Positions 1-10,296 of a stretch of DNA of 64,000 nt are shown here, piece by piece. The notes beneath the pieces are model-generated. The model made no database searches. It was given only the letters and a program-made list of their open reading frames with translations, and was not told the DNA's origin. Source of the stretch: Tenacibaculum sp. 190130A14a (GTDB taxonomy: Bacteria; Bacteroidota; Bacteroidia; Flavobacteriales; Flavobacteriaceae); assembly GCF_964048965.1 (NCBI RefSeq), contig NZ_OZ040189.1, forward strand, positions 1,550,001 through 1,614,000. Reading direction: 5' to 3'. Numbering within the stretch: position 1 is the stretch's first letter; each line of letters opens with the position of its first letter. The position numbers and the translations under genes are program-made.

Positions 1-751
1 TATCTTTTTCGTATTCATACAAACTCCATTTTTTGTTGTTATATTCAAGAGCAGTAAGATTTTCTACCCAATCGCCAGAATTTAAGTACAGTGTTTTTCC
101 ATTTTCGTTAAAAATCTCTCTAATTTCTGGTTGATGTATATGACCACAAACAACATAGTCATATCCTTTCTCAATGGCAATATCAGAAGCAGTAGTTTCA
201 AAGTTGTTAATAAACTTAACAGCACTTTTTACACTGTTTTTAATTTTTTTAGAAAAAGACAATCTGCCATAGCCTAATTTTTCATTCACCCAATTAACAG
301 CGGTATTTATCATAATTAACATATCGTATCCTATACCGCCAAGTTTAGCTAACCATTTAGAATGTTGCATCGTAACGTCAAAAACATCACCATGAAAAAA
401 CCAAGCTTTTTTTCCATCTAAGTTGAGAACCACTTTATTGACTATTTCAAAACTACCTAGCTTAAATCCTTTAAACTTTCTGAGCGTTTCATCATGATTT
501 CCGGTTACATAATAAACTTTAGTGCCAGAAGTAATGAATGACATTAGTTGTTTTATGACTTTTAAATGTGGTTTTGGAAAATATCGTTTGTTAAACTGCC
601 AGATATCTATAATATCACCGTTTAAAATTAGAATTGCTGGATTAATGGTTTTTAAATAATTGTTTAATTGCGTTGCTCTACAACCATATGTTCCTAAATG
701 TACATCCGATATCACAGCGATATCGATTTTTCGTTTCTTAGTTTTATTCAT
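1..751 (-). CDS. LpxH-like metallophosphoesterase (UDP-2,3-diacylglucosamine diphosphatase family), 3' end cut by window
   Basis: Reading leftward from the ATG at 751 gives 250 codons with no stop before the window edge, so the C-terminus is missing. The calcineurin-type metal motifs occur in order: SDVHLG (residues 15-20), NGDIIDIW (44-51), TGNHD (83-87), FHGD (119-122) and CGHIHQ (202-207). This family hydrolyses UDP-2,3-diacylglucosamine to lipid X in lipid A synthesis at the inner membrane. The order and spacing of motifs match that family, but substrate is inferred. It lies downstream of secA on the same strand, separated from it by a terminator. Confidence 0.85.
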   Translation of the reverse strand, partial: MNKTKKRKIDIAVISDVHLGTYGCRATQLNNYLKTINPAILILNGDIIDIWQFNKRYFPKPHLKVIKQLMSFITSGTKVYYVTGNHDETLRKFKGFKLGSFEIVNKVVLNLDGKKAWFFHGDVFDVTMQHSKWLAKLGGIGYDMLIMINTAVNWVNEKLGYGRLSFSKKIKNSVKSAVKFINNFETTASDIAIEKGYDYVVCGHIHQPEIREIFNENGKTLYLNSGDWVENLTALEYNNKKWSLYEYEKD

Positions 752-877
752 TTTAAAAGATATACTTAATGTATCATCTCAAATATACTTTTGAGATGTT
801 TTGTTAAAATGAAATTATTGTAAACTGTTGTTAATTAAACTGTTGTTAATTTGTGAGCGAAAGGTTATGTAAAAGTA

Positions 878-903
878 AAGGCTCGGAATTTCCGAGCCTT
901 TTT
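878..903 (-). terminator. Terminator after secA
   Basis: An 11-bp perfect stem (AAGGCTCGGAA / TTCCGAGCCTT) with a one-base centre lies between the secA stop (927) and the next leftward gene. On the minus strand it is followed by a T-rich run, on the plus strand by five T, so it could stop transcription either way. Confidence 0.75.
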
Positions 904-926
904 ATGTATTGTATGTAAAGAGTATT

Positions 927-3900
927 TTACTTATTGTATAACACCCAAGTTCCCTTTTCTAATAAAGGAATAGCTTGTTTGTATTTTACTTCTTTCTCTT
1001 CTCCGGTCATTACATTCTTTATTGTAACGCGTTCATTTCTTCCGATTTTTGGTTGTTCTCTAACAACTGTTTCAACTACTTGTTGTTCTTGAGTTTGTTG
1101 ATTACGAGCATTAGAAATAGCTTGTTGAGTTGAGTTTTGTACTTCATCCTTGCTATAATCTAATTGTTCACGTTGTTGTTCATGAGCTTCAGATACTTGA
1201 GAAACATCTTGTGTAGGTAACTGTCCTTTGAATAAGAAAGAAAGAACCTCTTTGTTTACTTTATCTATCGTTTGTTGGAATAATTCAAAAGCCTCAAACT
1301 TATAGATTAATAACGGGTCTTTTTGTTCGTACGTAGCGTTTTGAACTGTTTGTTTAAGTTCATCCATTTTACGTAAGTGATCTTTCCAGTTTTCATCAAT
1401 AATGGCTAATGTGATGTTCTTTTCAAAGTCATTTACTAATGATTTTCCTTCAGATTCATATGCTTCTTTAAGGTTTGTAACTACTTGTAAAGTTTTAATA
1501 CCATCTGTAAAAGGAACAACAATACGCTCATAACGATCTCCTTCATTTTCAAAAACATTTTTGATAACAGGGTAGGCTTGAGATGCATTTCTGTCTGAAT
1601 CCTTTTTATAATGTTCAGTTACAATAGTATATAACTTATCAGTTAATTCTTGCTCAGTTAGTCTGTTGAATTCTTCTTCAGAGAAAGGAGAAGTCATTGA
1701 TGAAAAACGGATTAACTCAAATTCAAAGTTTTGGAAATTTTTAGTTGCTTTATTTTGTCTTACAACAGCATCACATGTGTCATAAATCATATTTGCAATA
1801 TCAATTTGTAAGCGTTGACCATCTAAAGCATGACGACGACGTTTGTAAACGAATTCACGTTGCGAATTCATTACATCATCATATTCTAATAATCGTTTAC
1901 GAATTCCGAAGTTATTTTCTTCTACTTTCTTTTGAGCTCTTTCAATAGATTTGGTAATCATAGAATGTTGAATAACTTCACCTTCTTTTAATCCCATTCT
2001 ATCCATCATTTTTGCTATTCTTTCAGAACCGAATAAACGCATTAAGTTATCATCTAATGCTACATAGAATTGAGAAGAACCTACATCACCTTGACGTCCA
2101 GCACGTCCACGTAACTGACGGTCAACACGACGAGAATCATGACGCTCAGTACCAATAATGGCTAAACCTCCAGCAGCTTTTACTTCGTCAGATAATTTAA
2201 TATCTGTACCACGACCTGCCATGTTTGTAGCAATAGTTACGATTCCTGGCTTACCAGCTTCCGCAACAACGTCTGCTTCTTTTTTATGTAGTTTAGCATT
2301 TAAGATGTTATGAGGAATTTTACGCATTTTAAGCATTCTTCCTAATAATTCTGAAATTTCAACAGACGTAGTACCTACTAATACAGGTCTTCCTTGATTT
2401 ACTAACTCTACGACATCATCAATTACAGCGTTGTATTTTTCACGCGTAGTTTTATATACTAAATCTTGTTTATCATCACGAGCAATTGGACGATTTGTAG
2501 GGATTTCTACTACATCTAATTTATAAATTTCCCAGAATTCACCAGCTTCAGTAATAGCAGTACCTGTCATACCAGAAAGCTTACGATACATTCTAAAGTA
2601 GTTCTGTAAAGTAACGGTTGCAAAGGTTTGTGTAGCATCTTCGATTTTTACATTTTCCTTTGCTTCAATAGCTTGGTGTAAACCATCAGAGTAACGACGA
2701 CCATCCATGATACGTCCTGTTTGCTCGTCAACAATCATTACTTTGTTGTCCATTACTACATATTCAACATCTTTTTCAAAAACAGTATATGCTTTTAAAA
2801 GTTGATTCATTGTATGAATTCGTTCACTTTTAATACTGTAGTCTCTGTATAAGTCTTCTTTTTTAGTAGCCTTTTCTTCTGGAGTTTCTTCACTGTTGTC
2901 AATTTCACCAACGCGAACACTTAGGTCTGGTAAAACGAAGAATGTTGCGTTGTTTGTGATTTCAGAAAGGTGGGCAATACCTTTATCTGTTAAATCAATT
3001 TGGTTGTTTTTCTCTTCAACAGTAAACCAAAGTTCAGAATCTACCTCTGGCATTAACTTATTGTTGTCTTGCATATAGAAATTCTCTGTTTTTTGCAAGA
3101 TTTGTCTAACACCTTCTTGTGATAAAAACTTGATTAAAGCTTTGTTTTTAGGTAAACCTCTATATACTCTTAATAATAAGAAACCTCCTTCTTTGGTATC
3201 TCCATCTTTAATTAATTTCTTTGCTTCAGCTAAAACTCCAACTAAATATTTGTTTTGTAAAGAAACTAAGTCTGCAACCAATGGTTTAAGGTCATTAAAC
3301 TCATGACGATCTCCTTGTGGAATAGGACCAGAGATAATTAACGGAGTACGAGCATCATCAATTAAAACCGAATCAACTTCATCAATAATTGCGTAGTTAG
3401 GAGCACGTTGTACTAAATCTTCTTTAGATGAAGCCATGTTATCACGTAAATAATCGAAACCAAATTCGTTATTTGTTCCGTAAGTAATATCAGCATTATA
3501 AGCTTTTCTACGTGCTTCAGAATTTGGTTGGTGATAATCAATACAATCTGTACTCAAACCATGGAATTCAAAAATTGGTGCCATCCAAGCACGGTCACGT
3601 TTCGCTAAGTAATCATTAACTGTTACTACATGCACTCCATTACCCGTTAAGGCATTTAAATAAACTGGTAAAGTAGAAACTAATGTTTTACCTTCTCCAG
3701 TCATCATTTCCGCAATTTTACCTTGGTGTAAAATTGAACCACCAATTAACTGAACATCATAGTGAATCATATCCCAAGTTACTTCTTTACCAGAAGCATC
3801 CCATGAGTTTGCCCAAAAGGCTTTGTCATCTTCTAGAACAACATGTTCTCTTGTTCCAGATAATTCACGATCAAAAGGAGTTGCTGTTACCTCAATTTCA

Positions 3901-4277
3901 GTATTATTAGCAAAACGCTTAGCAGTTTCTTTAATAACGGCAAAAGCTTCAGGCATGATATCTGCCAAAACTTGTTCAGAAGCAGCATAAGCATCATCTT
4001 TTAACTGATCAATTTCTTTGTAAATTTCTTCTTGACGATCAATGTCGGCAGAAATTGCTTCATTTTCTAAGGTGGCAATTTGATCATTATATGATTTTGT
4101 AGCTTCCTTTATCTTAGCCTTAAATTCGATAGTTTTTGCACGTAATTCATCATTAGATAAACTACTTAAAGTACCTTCAATAGACTTTACCTGATCTACG
4201 ATGGGTTGAATTAGTTTTAAGTCTTTTTGTTGTTTGTCTCCAACAAATATTTTTATAATCGAATTTAAAATGCTCAT
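927..4277 (-). CDS. secA: Preprotein translocase ATPase SecA
   Basis: 1116-residue SecA, the motor that drives precursor proteins through SecYEG. Visible motifs are Walker A MTGEGKT, the DEAD-like box [13 protein letters not shown], the second nucleotide-binding-domain signature [11 protein letters not shown], and [12 protein letters not shown]. It is longer than the roughly 900 residues of Proteobacterial SecA because of an insertion (about residues 320-480), which is typical of Bacteroidetes. The C-terminus lacks the Cys-rich zinc finger and ends in a basic stretch instead. Start: the ATG at 4277 opens directly into the family N-terminus. It is transcribed alone, with terminators on both sides. 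Confidence 0.98.
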   Translation of the reverse strand: MSILNSIIKIFVGDKQQKDLKLIQPIVDQVKSIEGTLSSLSNDELRAKTIEFKAKIKEATKSYNDQIATLENEAISADIDRQEEIYKEIDQLKDDAYAASEQVLADIMPEAFAVIKETAKRFANNTEIEVTATPFDRELSGTREHVVLEDDKAFWANSWDASGKEVTWDMIHYDVQLIGGSILHQGKIAEMMTGEGKTLVSTLPVYLNALTGNGVHVVTVNDYLAKRDRAWMAPIFEFHGLSTDCIDYHQPNSEARRKAYNADITYGTNNEFGFDYLRDNMASSKEDLVQRAPNYAIIDEVDSVLIDDARTPLIISGPIPQGDRHEFNDLKPLVADLVSLQNKYLVGVLAEAKKLIKDGDTKEGGFLLLRVYRGLPKNKALIKFLSQEGVRQILQKTENFYMQDNNKLMPEVDSELWFTVEEKNNQIDLTDKGIAHLSEITNNATFFVLPDLSVRVGEIDNSEETPEEKATKKEDLYRDYSIKSERIHTMNQLLKAYTVFEKDVEYVVMDNKVMIVDEQTGRIMDGRRYSDGLHQAIEAKENVKIEDATQTFATVTLQNYFRMYRKLSGMTGTAITEAGEFWEIYKLDVVEIPTNRPIARDDKQDLVYKTTREKYNAVIDDVVELVNQGRPVLVGTTSVEISELLGRMLKMRKIPHNILNAKLHKKEADVVAEAGKPGIVTIATNMAGRGTDIKLSDEVKAAGGLAIIGTERHDSRRVDRQLRGRAGRQGDVGSSQFYVALDDNLMRLFGSERIAKMMDRMGLKEGEVIQHSMITKSIERAQKKVEENNFGIRKRLLEYDDVMNSQREFVYKRRRHALDGQRLQIDIANMIYDTCDAVVRQNKATKNFQNFEFELIRFSSMTSPFSEEEFNRLTEQELTDKLYTIVTEHYKKDSDRNASQAYPVIKNVFENEGDRYERIVVPFTDGIKTLQVVTNLKEAYESEGKSLVNDFEKNITLAIIDENWKDHLRKMDELKQTVQNATYEQKDPLLIYKFEAFELFQQTIDKVNKEVLSFLFKGQLPTQDVSQVSEAHEQQREQLDYSKDEVQNSTQQAISNARNQQTQEQQVVETVVREQPKIGRNERVTIKNVMTGEEKEVKYKQAIPLLEKGTWVLYNK

Positions 4278-4366
4278 TGTAAAATATTGTTTTAGAGCTG
4301 GTTACTGATTTTTGTAATCAGCTCGTTTTCTTTTTTGTTATGGTGCTTAAAAATAAGCAAAAAAAA

Positions 4367-4386
4367 AGCCTCTATAGTAAGAGACT
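4367..4386 (-). terminator. Terminator downstream of the DUF2795 gene
   Basis: On the minus strand a 6-bp stem (AGTCTC / GAGGCT, one G-U) is followed by nine T. It sits between the DUF2795 stop (4401) and the secA start. Confidence 0.65.
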
Positions 4387-4400
4387 TTTATTAGTGTTTT

Positions 4401-4622
4401 TTAGTATTCGTCTTCGTTCCAAAGATAATCTTCTTCGGTAGGATAATCTGGCCAAATTTCAACGATTGAATCATAAGCCTCTCCTTCATCCTCAATATCT
4501 TGCAGATTCTCAACTACTTCTAAAGGAGCTCCAGTACGAATTGCATAATCTATTAATTCGTCTTTGGTTGCTGGCCAAGGCGCATCTGCTAAATAAGATG
4601 CTAATTCTAGTGTCCAATACAT
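4401..4622 (-). CDS. DUF2795 domain small acidic protein
   Basis: 73 residues, strongly acidic. The core (YLADAPWPATKDELIDYA, then DIEDEGEAYDSI) matches the DUF2795 family common in Bacteroidetes. Function is unknown; the fold is thought to be helical. It is monocistronic with its own terminator, and there is a 100-bp gap to the adenosyltransferase gene upstream. Confidence 0.8.
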   Translation of the reverse strand: MYWTLELASYLADAPWPATKDELIDYAIRTGAPLEVVENLQDIEDEGEAYDSIVEIWPDYPTEEDYLWNEDEY

Positions 4623-4722
4623 TTCTTTATCTGTTTGTTTTTAGATTTCTCGCAAAAATATATTTTTTTTGTAAAAAGTCAAGTTTTTTTTTAAAAATGT
4701 GTTATTTATATGAAAAGAACGT

Positions 4723-5295
4723 TTATAGCTTTTCAGGAATCCATTTAATTTCTTCAGCTTGTAGTGTTTGGGTCAACTTCCGTGCCAACACAAAAAGATA
4801 GTCAGAAAGTCGGTTTAGGTACATTAAAACATTATTATTAATACCTTCTTCGTCATTTAATGCGACAGATAAACGTTCTGCTCTTCTACAAACACAGCGT
4901 GCTACATGACAGAATGACACAGTTTGATGCCCTCCAGGTAATACAAAGTGAGTCATTGGAGGAAGCGTATTGTTCATGTTGTCTATTTCAGTTTCTAAAA
5001 AAGAAATAGAAGCTTCATTTATTTTTGGAATATTTAATCGCTCCTTACCACTTTTTAAAGTTTCTTTTTCAGGAGGAGTTGCAAGCATGGCTCCTAATGT
5101 AAATAGTTCGTTTTGAATTTTTGTCAAAGCCTGCTTGGTAAGATTGTCAATATCTTGATCTCGTATAAGTCCAATATAAGAATTAAGTTCATCTACAGTA
5201 CCATAACTTTCTATACGTAAATGATATTTTGGAACTCTTGTACCTCCAAATAGGGCAGTGGTTCCTTTATCTCCGGTTTTAGTATATATCTTCAT
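4723..5295 (-). CDS. PduO-type cob(I)alamin adenosyltransferase
   Basis: 190 residues. The N-terminal ATP-binding signature TKTGDKGTTALFGG (5-18) and the C-terminal CRRAERL are those of PduO-family enzymes. These transfer adenosyl from ATP to cob(I)alamin to make coenzyme B12 in the cytosol. The length is normal. The upstream thioesterase gene stops one base before this ATG, so the two form a tight operon. Confidence 0.93.
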   Translation of the reverse strand: MKIYTKTGDKGTTALFGGTRVPKYHLRIESYGTVDELNSYIGLIRDQDIDNLTKQALTKIQNELFTLGAMLATPPEKETLKSGKERLNIPKINEASISFLETEIDNMNNTLPPMTHFVLPGGHQTVSFCHVARCVCRRAERLSVALNDEEGINNNVLMYLNRLSDYLFVLARKLTQTLQAEEIKWIPEKL

Positions 5296-5706
5296 TTAAA
5301 TAAGTTGGTTTTCTTTAAGAGTTTTTAAGATGTAGTCAGGACATTTTACTGGCCTTTTAGTTGTTGAATTGATAAAGGCAAGTGTAGTATCTCCAGTACA
5401 AATTAATTCATCATTTTGATTTGTAATTTCATATGTAAATTCAATCTTAACACCAGGTTCTTTTTTTAAAAAGGTTTTAATGGTAAGAAGGTCATCATAA
5501 TAAGCCGATTTTTTAAAATTACAATTTAATGAAATTACAGGAAGCATGATGCCTGTTTTTTCCATATATTTGTACGTAACGCCCATAGAACGTAACCACT
5601 CGGTTCGTCCTATTTCAAAAAATTGAGCATAATTTCCGTGATATACAATGCCCATTTGATCAGTTTCAGCATAACGAACGCGGATATTAGATATGTGTTT
5701 TAGCAA
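5296..5706 (-). CDS. YbgC-like acyl-CoA thioesterase (hot-dog fold)
   Basis: 136 residues. The active-site loop YAETDQMGIVYHGNYAQF carries the Asp expected as catalytic residue in 4-hydroxybenzoyl-CoA thioesterase/YbgC proteins. The fold is a single hot-dog domain acting on short or medium acyl-CoA; the substrate cannot be told here. It abuts the adenosyltransferase gene. dnaA is divergent, 180 bp away. Confidence 0.88.
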   Translation of the reverse strand: MLKHISNIRVRYAETDQMGIVYHGNYAQFFEIGRTEWLRSMGVTYKYMEKTGIMLPVISLNCNFKKSAYYDDLLTIKTFLKKEPGVKIEFTYEITNQNDELICTGDTTLAFINSTTKRPVKCPDYILKTLKENQLI

Positions 5707-5828
5707 GATTAAATATTTCGAGATTTATATTGCAAACGTTACATAAAAAATAATTAAAAGTCAATAGCAAATCGATTTTTTTTTACTGAATTTTATTCAC
5801 ATTTTTGTTCACCCAATCAAGTGTGTTT

Positions 5829-5846
5829 GGGGGTCCCCTAGATTTG
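5829..5846 (+). promoter_or_regulatory. dnaA promoter -7 box with adjacent G/C palindrome
   Basis: TAGATTTG at 5839-5846 matches the Bacteroidetes -7 consensus TAnnTTTG, 41 bp before the dnaA ATG. Immediately upstream, GGGGGTCCCC (5829-5838) is a striking G/C palindrome in otherwise AT-rich DNA. It occupies the spacer where a repressor would block polymerase. The operator role is inferred. Confidence 0.55.
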
Positions 5847-5886
5847 AAGGAAATTAACCAATATTTTAAACGTTTTTAAACCTAAT

Positions 5887-7311
5887 ATGACTAAAACTGC
5901 CGAATCAGTTTGGAATGAGTGTTTGTCTTTTATAAAGGACAATATCAAACCGCAAGCATACAAGACTTGGTTTGAGCCTATTAAACCAATGAAGCTTTCA
6001 GGGGAGGCTTTAACAGTTCAGGTACCAAGTAAATTCTTTTACGAATGGTTGGAAGAGCACTATATAAAATTGTTAAGAGTGGCTTTGGTTCGTCAGTTGG
6101 GTAATGAGGCTAAACTGATTTATGATGTACGTATGGAAAATACGTATAGTAGTAATAGTCCACAAACTGTTAAAATTCCTAGTTCTAACCGTAATCCTAT
6201 TAAACCACAAAAAGTAACGGTACCTATAGAGTCTAAAAGAGAATTAAAAAATCCTTTTATTATTCCTGGACTTCAAAAGGTAAAAATAGAGTCGCAGTTA
6301 AATCCAAATTACAACTTCGTAAATTTTGTTGAAGGAGATTCAAATAGATTGGCGCGTTCGGCTGGTATGGCAGTTGCAAATAAGCCAGGTGGAACTTCGT
6401 TTAATCCATTGTTAATTTATGGAGGTGTTGGTTTAGGAAAAACACACCTAGCACATGCTATTGGTGTTGAAATTAAAGATAAATATCCTGATAAGACAGT
6501 ATTGTATATATCATCAGAAAAATTTACACAACAGTTTATTGATTCGGTAAAATCAAATACAAGAAATGATTTTATTCATTTTTATCAGATGATTGACGTG
6601 TTAATTATTGATGATGTTCAATTTTTATCAGGAAAAGCAGGAACACAAGATGTGTTCTTCCATATATTTAACCATTTACATCAAAATGGAAAACAGGTGA
6701 TTTTAACTTCAGACAAAGCGCCTGTAGATATGCAAGATATTGAACAACGATTACTTTCTAGATTTAAATGGGGGCTATCTGCAGAATTGCAATCGCCAGA
6801 TTATGAAACTAGAATTTCAATTCTTCAGAATAAGCTATATAGAGATGGTGTAGAAATGCCAGAAGAGATAGTGGAATATATCGCGAAAAATATTAAATCA
6901 AATGTACGTGAATTAGAAGGGGTGATTATTTCTATGATTGCTCAAGCTTCTTTTAACAGAAAAGAGTTTACAATTGAATTAGCAAAACAGATTGTAGATA
7001 AGTTTGTAAAGAATACAAAGAAGGAGGTTTCTATTGACTATATTCAAAAAGTAGTATCAAAATATTTTGATATGGATGTAGCTACATTACAGTCTAAAAC
7101 ACGTAAACGTCATATTGTTCAAGCACGTCAGTTAGCAATGTATTTTGCAAAACGCTTAACGAAATCATCTTTAGCAAGTATTGGTAGTCAAATTGGTCAA
7201 CGAGATCATGCTACTGTATTGCATGCTTGTAAGACTGTTGATAACTTAACAGAAACGGATAAGCAGTTTAAAAAATATGTGGATGATTTATTGAAAAAAT
7301 TAACACTCTAA
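5887..7311 (+). CDS. dnaA: Chromosomal replication initiator DnaA
   Basis: 474 residues with all four DnaA domains. Domain I is at about 1-90. The AAA+ domain has Walker A GGVGLGKTH (178-186) and Walker B VLIIDDVQF. The C-terminal DnaA-box-binding helix-turn-helix carries the signature RDHATVLHACKTV. It binds oriC and opens it with ATP. The divergent neighbour is a thioesterase, and the next gene (LMW phosphatase) starts 11 bp after its stop, so the three rightward genes probably form one transcript. Confidence 0.99.
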   Translation: MTKTAESVWNECLSFIKDNIKPQAYKTWFEPIKPMKLSGEALTVQVPSKFFYEWLEEHYIKLLRVALVRQLGNEAKLIYDVRMENTYSSNSPQTVKIPSSNRNPIKPQKVTVPIESKRELKNPFIIPGLQKVKIESQLNPNYNFVNFVEGDSNRLARSAGMAVANKPGGTSFNPLLIYGGVGLGKTHLAHAIGVEIKDKYPDKTVLYISSEKFTQQFIDSVKSNTRNDFIHFYQMIDVLIIDDVQFLSGKAGTQDVFFHIFNHLHQNGKQVILTSDKAPVDMQDIEQRLLSRFKWGLSAELQSPDYETRISILQNKLYRDGVEMPEEIVEYIAKNIKSNVRELEGVIISMIAQASFNRKEFTIELAKQIVDKFVKNTKKEVSIDYIQKVVSKYFDMDVATLQSKTRKRHIVQARQLAMYFAKRLTKSSLASIGSQIGQRDHATVLHACKTVDNLTETDKQFKKYVDDLLKKLTL

Positions 7312-7321
7312 AACTTACAAC

Positions 7322-7765
7322 ATGAAAATACTTATGGTTTGTTTGGGGAATATTTGTCGTTCGCCATTGGCCGAAGGTATTTTACAGTCAAAGGTAAAAG
7401 AATCTGTGATGGTTGATTCAGCTGGAACCTCTGGGTTTCATGAAGGAGAATTACCAGATACTAGGTCTATTGCAGTTGCCAGAAAATATGGTTTGGATAT
7501 TACTTCTCAACGCTCCAGAAAATTTATCATAAAAGACTTTCAGGAGTTTGATTTGATTTATGCGATGGATGTTAGCAATTTTCGAGATATTTTATCGTTA
7601 GCTAGTACAGAAGAAGATAGAAGGAAGGTGAAAATGATTTTAAATGAATCTTTTCCAAATGAAAATAGAAATGTCCCGGACCCTTATTATGGAGGAGATA
7701 TGGGATTTGAAAATGTATATGCAATGTTGGATGAAGCTTGTGAAATAATAGCTTCTAAATTATAG
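7322..7765 (+). CDS. Low-molecular-weight protein tyrosine phosphatase
   Basis: 147 residues. The P-loop CLGNICRSPLAEG (7-19) has the catalytic Cys7 and Arg13, and the general acid lies in the late DPYYGG loop. These are the hallmarks of the LMW-PTP family, cytosolic enzymes that dephosphorylate tyrosine residues (often of capsule or signalling kinases). It is co-directional with dnaA and the methyltransferase gene (4-bp gap). Confidence 0.95.
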   Translation: MKILMVCLGNICRSPLAEGILQSKVKESVMVDSAGTSGFHEGELPDTRSIAVARKYGLDITSQRSRKFIIKDFQEFDLIYAMDVSNFRDILSLASTEEDRRKVKMILNESFPNENRNVPDPYYGGDMGFENVYAMLDEACEIIASKL

Positions 7766-7769
7766 ATTC

Positions 7770-8474
7770 ATGCGAGGAAAACTGTATTTGATACCCACTA
7801 CATTAGGTGATACTGAGCCGTTAGAGGTAATACCATTATCTGTAAAAAAAGTAATTGAACATTTGAATTATTTTATTGTGGAAAATGAAAAATCTGCAAG
7901 AAGGTTTATAAAAAAAATTACACCATCAAAATCACAGCCATCTTTAGAGTTACGTTTGTTAGATAAATATTCTGATGAATTTGAAACACAAAACTATTTA
8001 GATATTTGTGAAGAAGGCGTTTCAGTAGGGTTGTTATCAGAGGCTGGAGTTCCTGCTGTTGCTGATCCAGGAGCAAGTATTGTAAAGTTAGCACACCAAA
8101 AAGGAATTCAAGTAGTTCCGTTAGTCGGACCTTCTTCTATTTTAATGGCAATGATGGCTTCAGGAATGAATGGCCAAAATTTTGCATTTAATGGTTATCT
8201 GCCTATTGACAAGGGAGATCGAAAAAAAGCGATTAAAGAATTAGAGCGTTTTTCTAAAGATAAAAATCAATCACAAATGTTTATTGAAACTCCTTATAGG
8301 AATGAAAAGATGTTAGATGATTTAAGAGCGGTCTTATCACCAGAAACGAGAGTTTGTGTTGCTTGTGATATTACATTGCCTTCAGAATATATTAAAACAT
8401 TATCGGTGAAAGAATGGAAAAAGACTAAGACCGATTTACACAAAAGACCCACAATTTTTATAATTCATAAATAA
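7770..8474 (+). CDS. RsmI-family SAM-dependent methyltransferase
   Basis: 234 residues of the tetrapyrrole-methylase-like fold used by RsmI, which 2'-O-methylates C1402 of 16S rRNA. Seen: LYLIPTTLGD at the N-terminus, VGLLSEAGVPAVADPG, and VPLVGPSSILMAMMASG. In Bacteroidetes this shorter branch (about 235 residues) coexists with classical RsmI, so the exact target is less certain. It is the last gene of the dnaA-led operon. Confidence 0.85.
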   Translation: MRGKLYLIPTTLGDTEPLEVIPLSVKKVIEHLNYFIVENEKSARRFIKKITPSKSQPSLELRLLDKYSDEFETQNYLDICEEGVSVGLLSEAGVPAVADPGASIVKLAHQKGIQVVPLVGPSSILMAMMASGMNGQNFAFNGYLPIDKGDRKKAIKELERFSKDKNQSQMFIETPYRNEKMLDDLRAVLSPETRVCVACDITLPSEYIKTLSVKEWKKTKTDLHKRPTIFIIHK

Positions 8475-8477
8475 AAA

Positions 8478-8502
8478 AAGCTCAATATTATTGAGCTTTT
8501 TT
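8478..8502. terminator. Bidirectional terminator shared by convergent genes
   Basis: A 9-bp stem AAGCTCAAT / ATTGAGCTT with A and T runs on either side. It lies after the methyltransferase gene and overlaps the last codons of the convergent acyltransferase gene. Confidence 0.85.
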
Positions 8503-9417
8503 TCTGTTCTTTAACCAGTCTTCATATTTGTCTTTGTGCTTGAAACGCTTATGAGTCCATAAATAATATTCAGGCTGTTTTCTAATATGTTCTTCTGTGA
8601 TTTTTAAATACTTATCAGTGATTTCGAAATTCTCATAATCTTTAGGAGTTGAAGTGATTAGTTCGAATTCAGTAGTATAATACCCACGTTTTACTTTGGT
8701 AGTATTCATATTTACAATAGAGAAATCGTATTTTTTAGCTAAAATTTCCATCCCTGTATGAACTGGAACTTTTTGATTTAGAAATTTAGCCCAATATCTT
8801 GTTCTTTTTAACTGAGGAGATTGATCGCTTAGCAAAATATATAAACTTTGAATACCGTCTTTTACGCGTTCTTCTAGTTTCTTGTTAAATAAACCTGTAG
8901 GTACTCCATCGAAACCAAATTTAGTTCTTGATGATTTGATAGCCTTTTCAAAATATGGGTTTTGAATTCTTGTATATGCACCATAGCAGCTAATTTCCGC
9001 CTCAAGAGGAAGTCCAAAAGAAAGTTCCCAGTTACCTTGGTGAGAACCTGTAAGAATAATACTCTTGCCTTCATTAGCTAATTTGTTAATTACCTCTATG
9101 TTTTTATAGATGTATCGTTTTTGAATTGCTTTTTGGGAAATTGTAAAGGATTTGATACTTTCAAAAACTAAATCGATAAAATGCTTTTGAAATTTTTTTG
9201 ATAATGAGCGAACTTCTTTGTCTGTTTTTTCTGGGAATGCCATTTTAATGTTTTGAACGATTACTTTCTTACGGTAACCGACAACGTTAAATATGATAAA
9301 ACGGAAAAAATCAGATAGTATATATAATATTCTCATTGGGAGAATAGACAGTATCCATATAAGTGGATATACAATGACAAAAACGAGTAGTTTCATTAAG
9401 TTCAAAAATTTAAGCAA
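8488..9417 (-). CDS. LpxL/HtrB-like lysophospholipid acyltransferase
   Basis: 309 residues with an N-terminal membrane anchor (about 5-30) and the catalytic H-x4-E block HQGNWE within GSHQGNWELSF. This family adds the secondary acyl chains of lipid A, or acylates other lipids, at the inner membrane. The stop lies inside the shared terminator hairpin. The rhomboid gene is divergent. Confidence 0.9.
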   Translation of the reverse strand: MLKFLNLMKLLVFVIVYPLIWILSILPMRILYILSDFFRFIIFNVVGYRKKVIVQNIKMAFPEKTDKEVRSLSKKFQKHFIDLVFESIKSFTISQKAIQKRYIYKNIEVINKLANEGKSIILTGSHQGNWELSFGLPLEAEISCYGAYTRIQNPYFEKAIKSSRTKFGFDGVPTGLFNKKLEERVKDGIQSLYILLSDQSPQLKRTRYWAKFLNQKVPVHTGMEILAKKYDFSIVNMNTTKVKRGYYTTEFELITSTPKDYENFEITDKYLKITEEHIRKQPEYYLWTHKRFKHKDKYEDWLKNRKKAQ

Positions 9418-9483
9418 ATATCGGACTAAATATTTAAAATATATTAACGTTGTTTTATTTATGTTTGTTAAAAATAATAGAAG

Positions 9484-10134
9484 ATGAATAGAGTTGTTTT
9501 AATACTCATTATAGCGAATGTTTTAATTTCTTATAGAGGATTTAATGATTATTCCTTTTTTGATAAGTACAAATTTCAAATTGGAAGAATTCAAGCAGGG
9601 GAAAAGCTGAGAATGATTAGTTCTGGTTTTTTGCATGTAGATTGGATGCATTTAATTTTTAATATGTATGCCTTGTATTTGTTTGGAGGATTGGTGCTTT
9701 TACATTTTAGTACGATCCATTTCTTAGTAATATACTTAGCAGGATTGTTAGGAGGAAGTATGTATTCGTTTATTCAACATAAAAAAGAATATTATTATAG
9801 TGCAGTAGGGGCGTCTGGTGCGGTTTCTGGAGTTATGTTTGCAGCAGTCATGTTGTATCCAGATAAAACGTATAGTTTTATCTTTTTTCCTTTTTTTGAT
9901 TTTCCAGCCTATCTATTAGGAATAGGATATTTGATTTATTCTATTTACGGAATGAAAAAGAATATAGGTAATATTGGACACTCTGCCCATTTAGGTGGTG
10001 CTATTGGTGGATATGCAGTGACTTTATTATTGAAGCCTTATTTACTTTCAGAAGAACCATTGATTATTTTAATTATGGGGGCTATTATTGGAGGATTACT
10101 ACTTTTTGGAGATCAGCTAAAATTGAAGAAGTGA
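9484..10134 (+). CDS. Rhomboid family intramembrane serine protease
   Basis: 216 residues, about six membrane helices. It has the rhomboid L1-loop and helix-2 segment HVDWMHLIFNMYAL, the catalytic GASG serine, and the partner histidine in GHSAHLGG. It cleaves membrane helices within the bilayer; the substrate is unknown. The divergent neighbour is the acyltransferase gene. Confidence 0.93.
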   Translation: MNRVVLILIIANVLISYRGFNDYSFFDKYKFQIGRIQAGEKLRMISSGFLHVDWMHLIFNMYALYLFGGLVLLHFSTIHFLVIYLAGLLGGSMYSFIQHKKEYYYSAVGASGAVSGVMFAAVMLYPDKTYSFIFFPFFDFPAYLLGIGYLIYSIYGMKKNIGNIGHSAHLGGAIGGYAVTLLLKPYLLSEEPLIILIMGAIIGGLLLFGDQLKLKK

Positions 10135-10142
10135 TAAATAAA

Positions 10143-10175
10143 AAAAAACCGAAACAAATGTTTCGGTTTTTTTTT
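10143..10175 (+). terminator. Terminator after the rhomboid gene
   Basis: Stem AACCGAAAC / GTTTCGGTT followed by nine T on the plus strand. An A run on the other side would also serve the leftward tRNA-Gly transcript. Confidence 0.85.
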
Positions 10176-10182
10176 ATTTTAG

Positions 10183-10255
10183 AGCGGGAGACCGGGTTCG
10201 AACCGGCGACATTCAGCTTGGAAGGCTGACGCTCTACCAGCTGAGCTACTCCCGC
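10183..10255 (-). tRNA. tRNA-Gly(TCC), copy 1
   Basis: A 73-nt cloverleaf read on the minus strand: acceptor GCGGGAG/CTCCCGC, anticodon loop CTTCCAA (anticodon TCC), T-loop GGTTCGAACC, discriminator U. CCA is not encoded. First of three near-identical copies about 114 bp apart. Confidence 0.96.
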
Positions 10256-10296
10256 ATGGTAAAGATTTTTTGCAAACTTAATTGCTATGTAATTAG

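Noticed and set aside
5829..5838. dnaA leader as target of the GGGG-loop RNAs (GTCCCC match)
   Set aside because: The match lies upstream of the predicted start of transcription, so it would not be in the mRNA, and it is only six bases.
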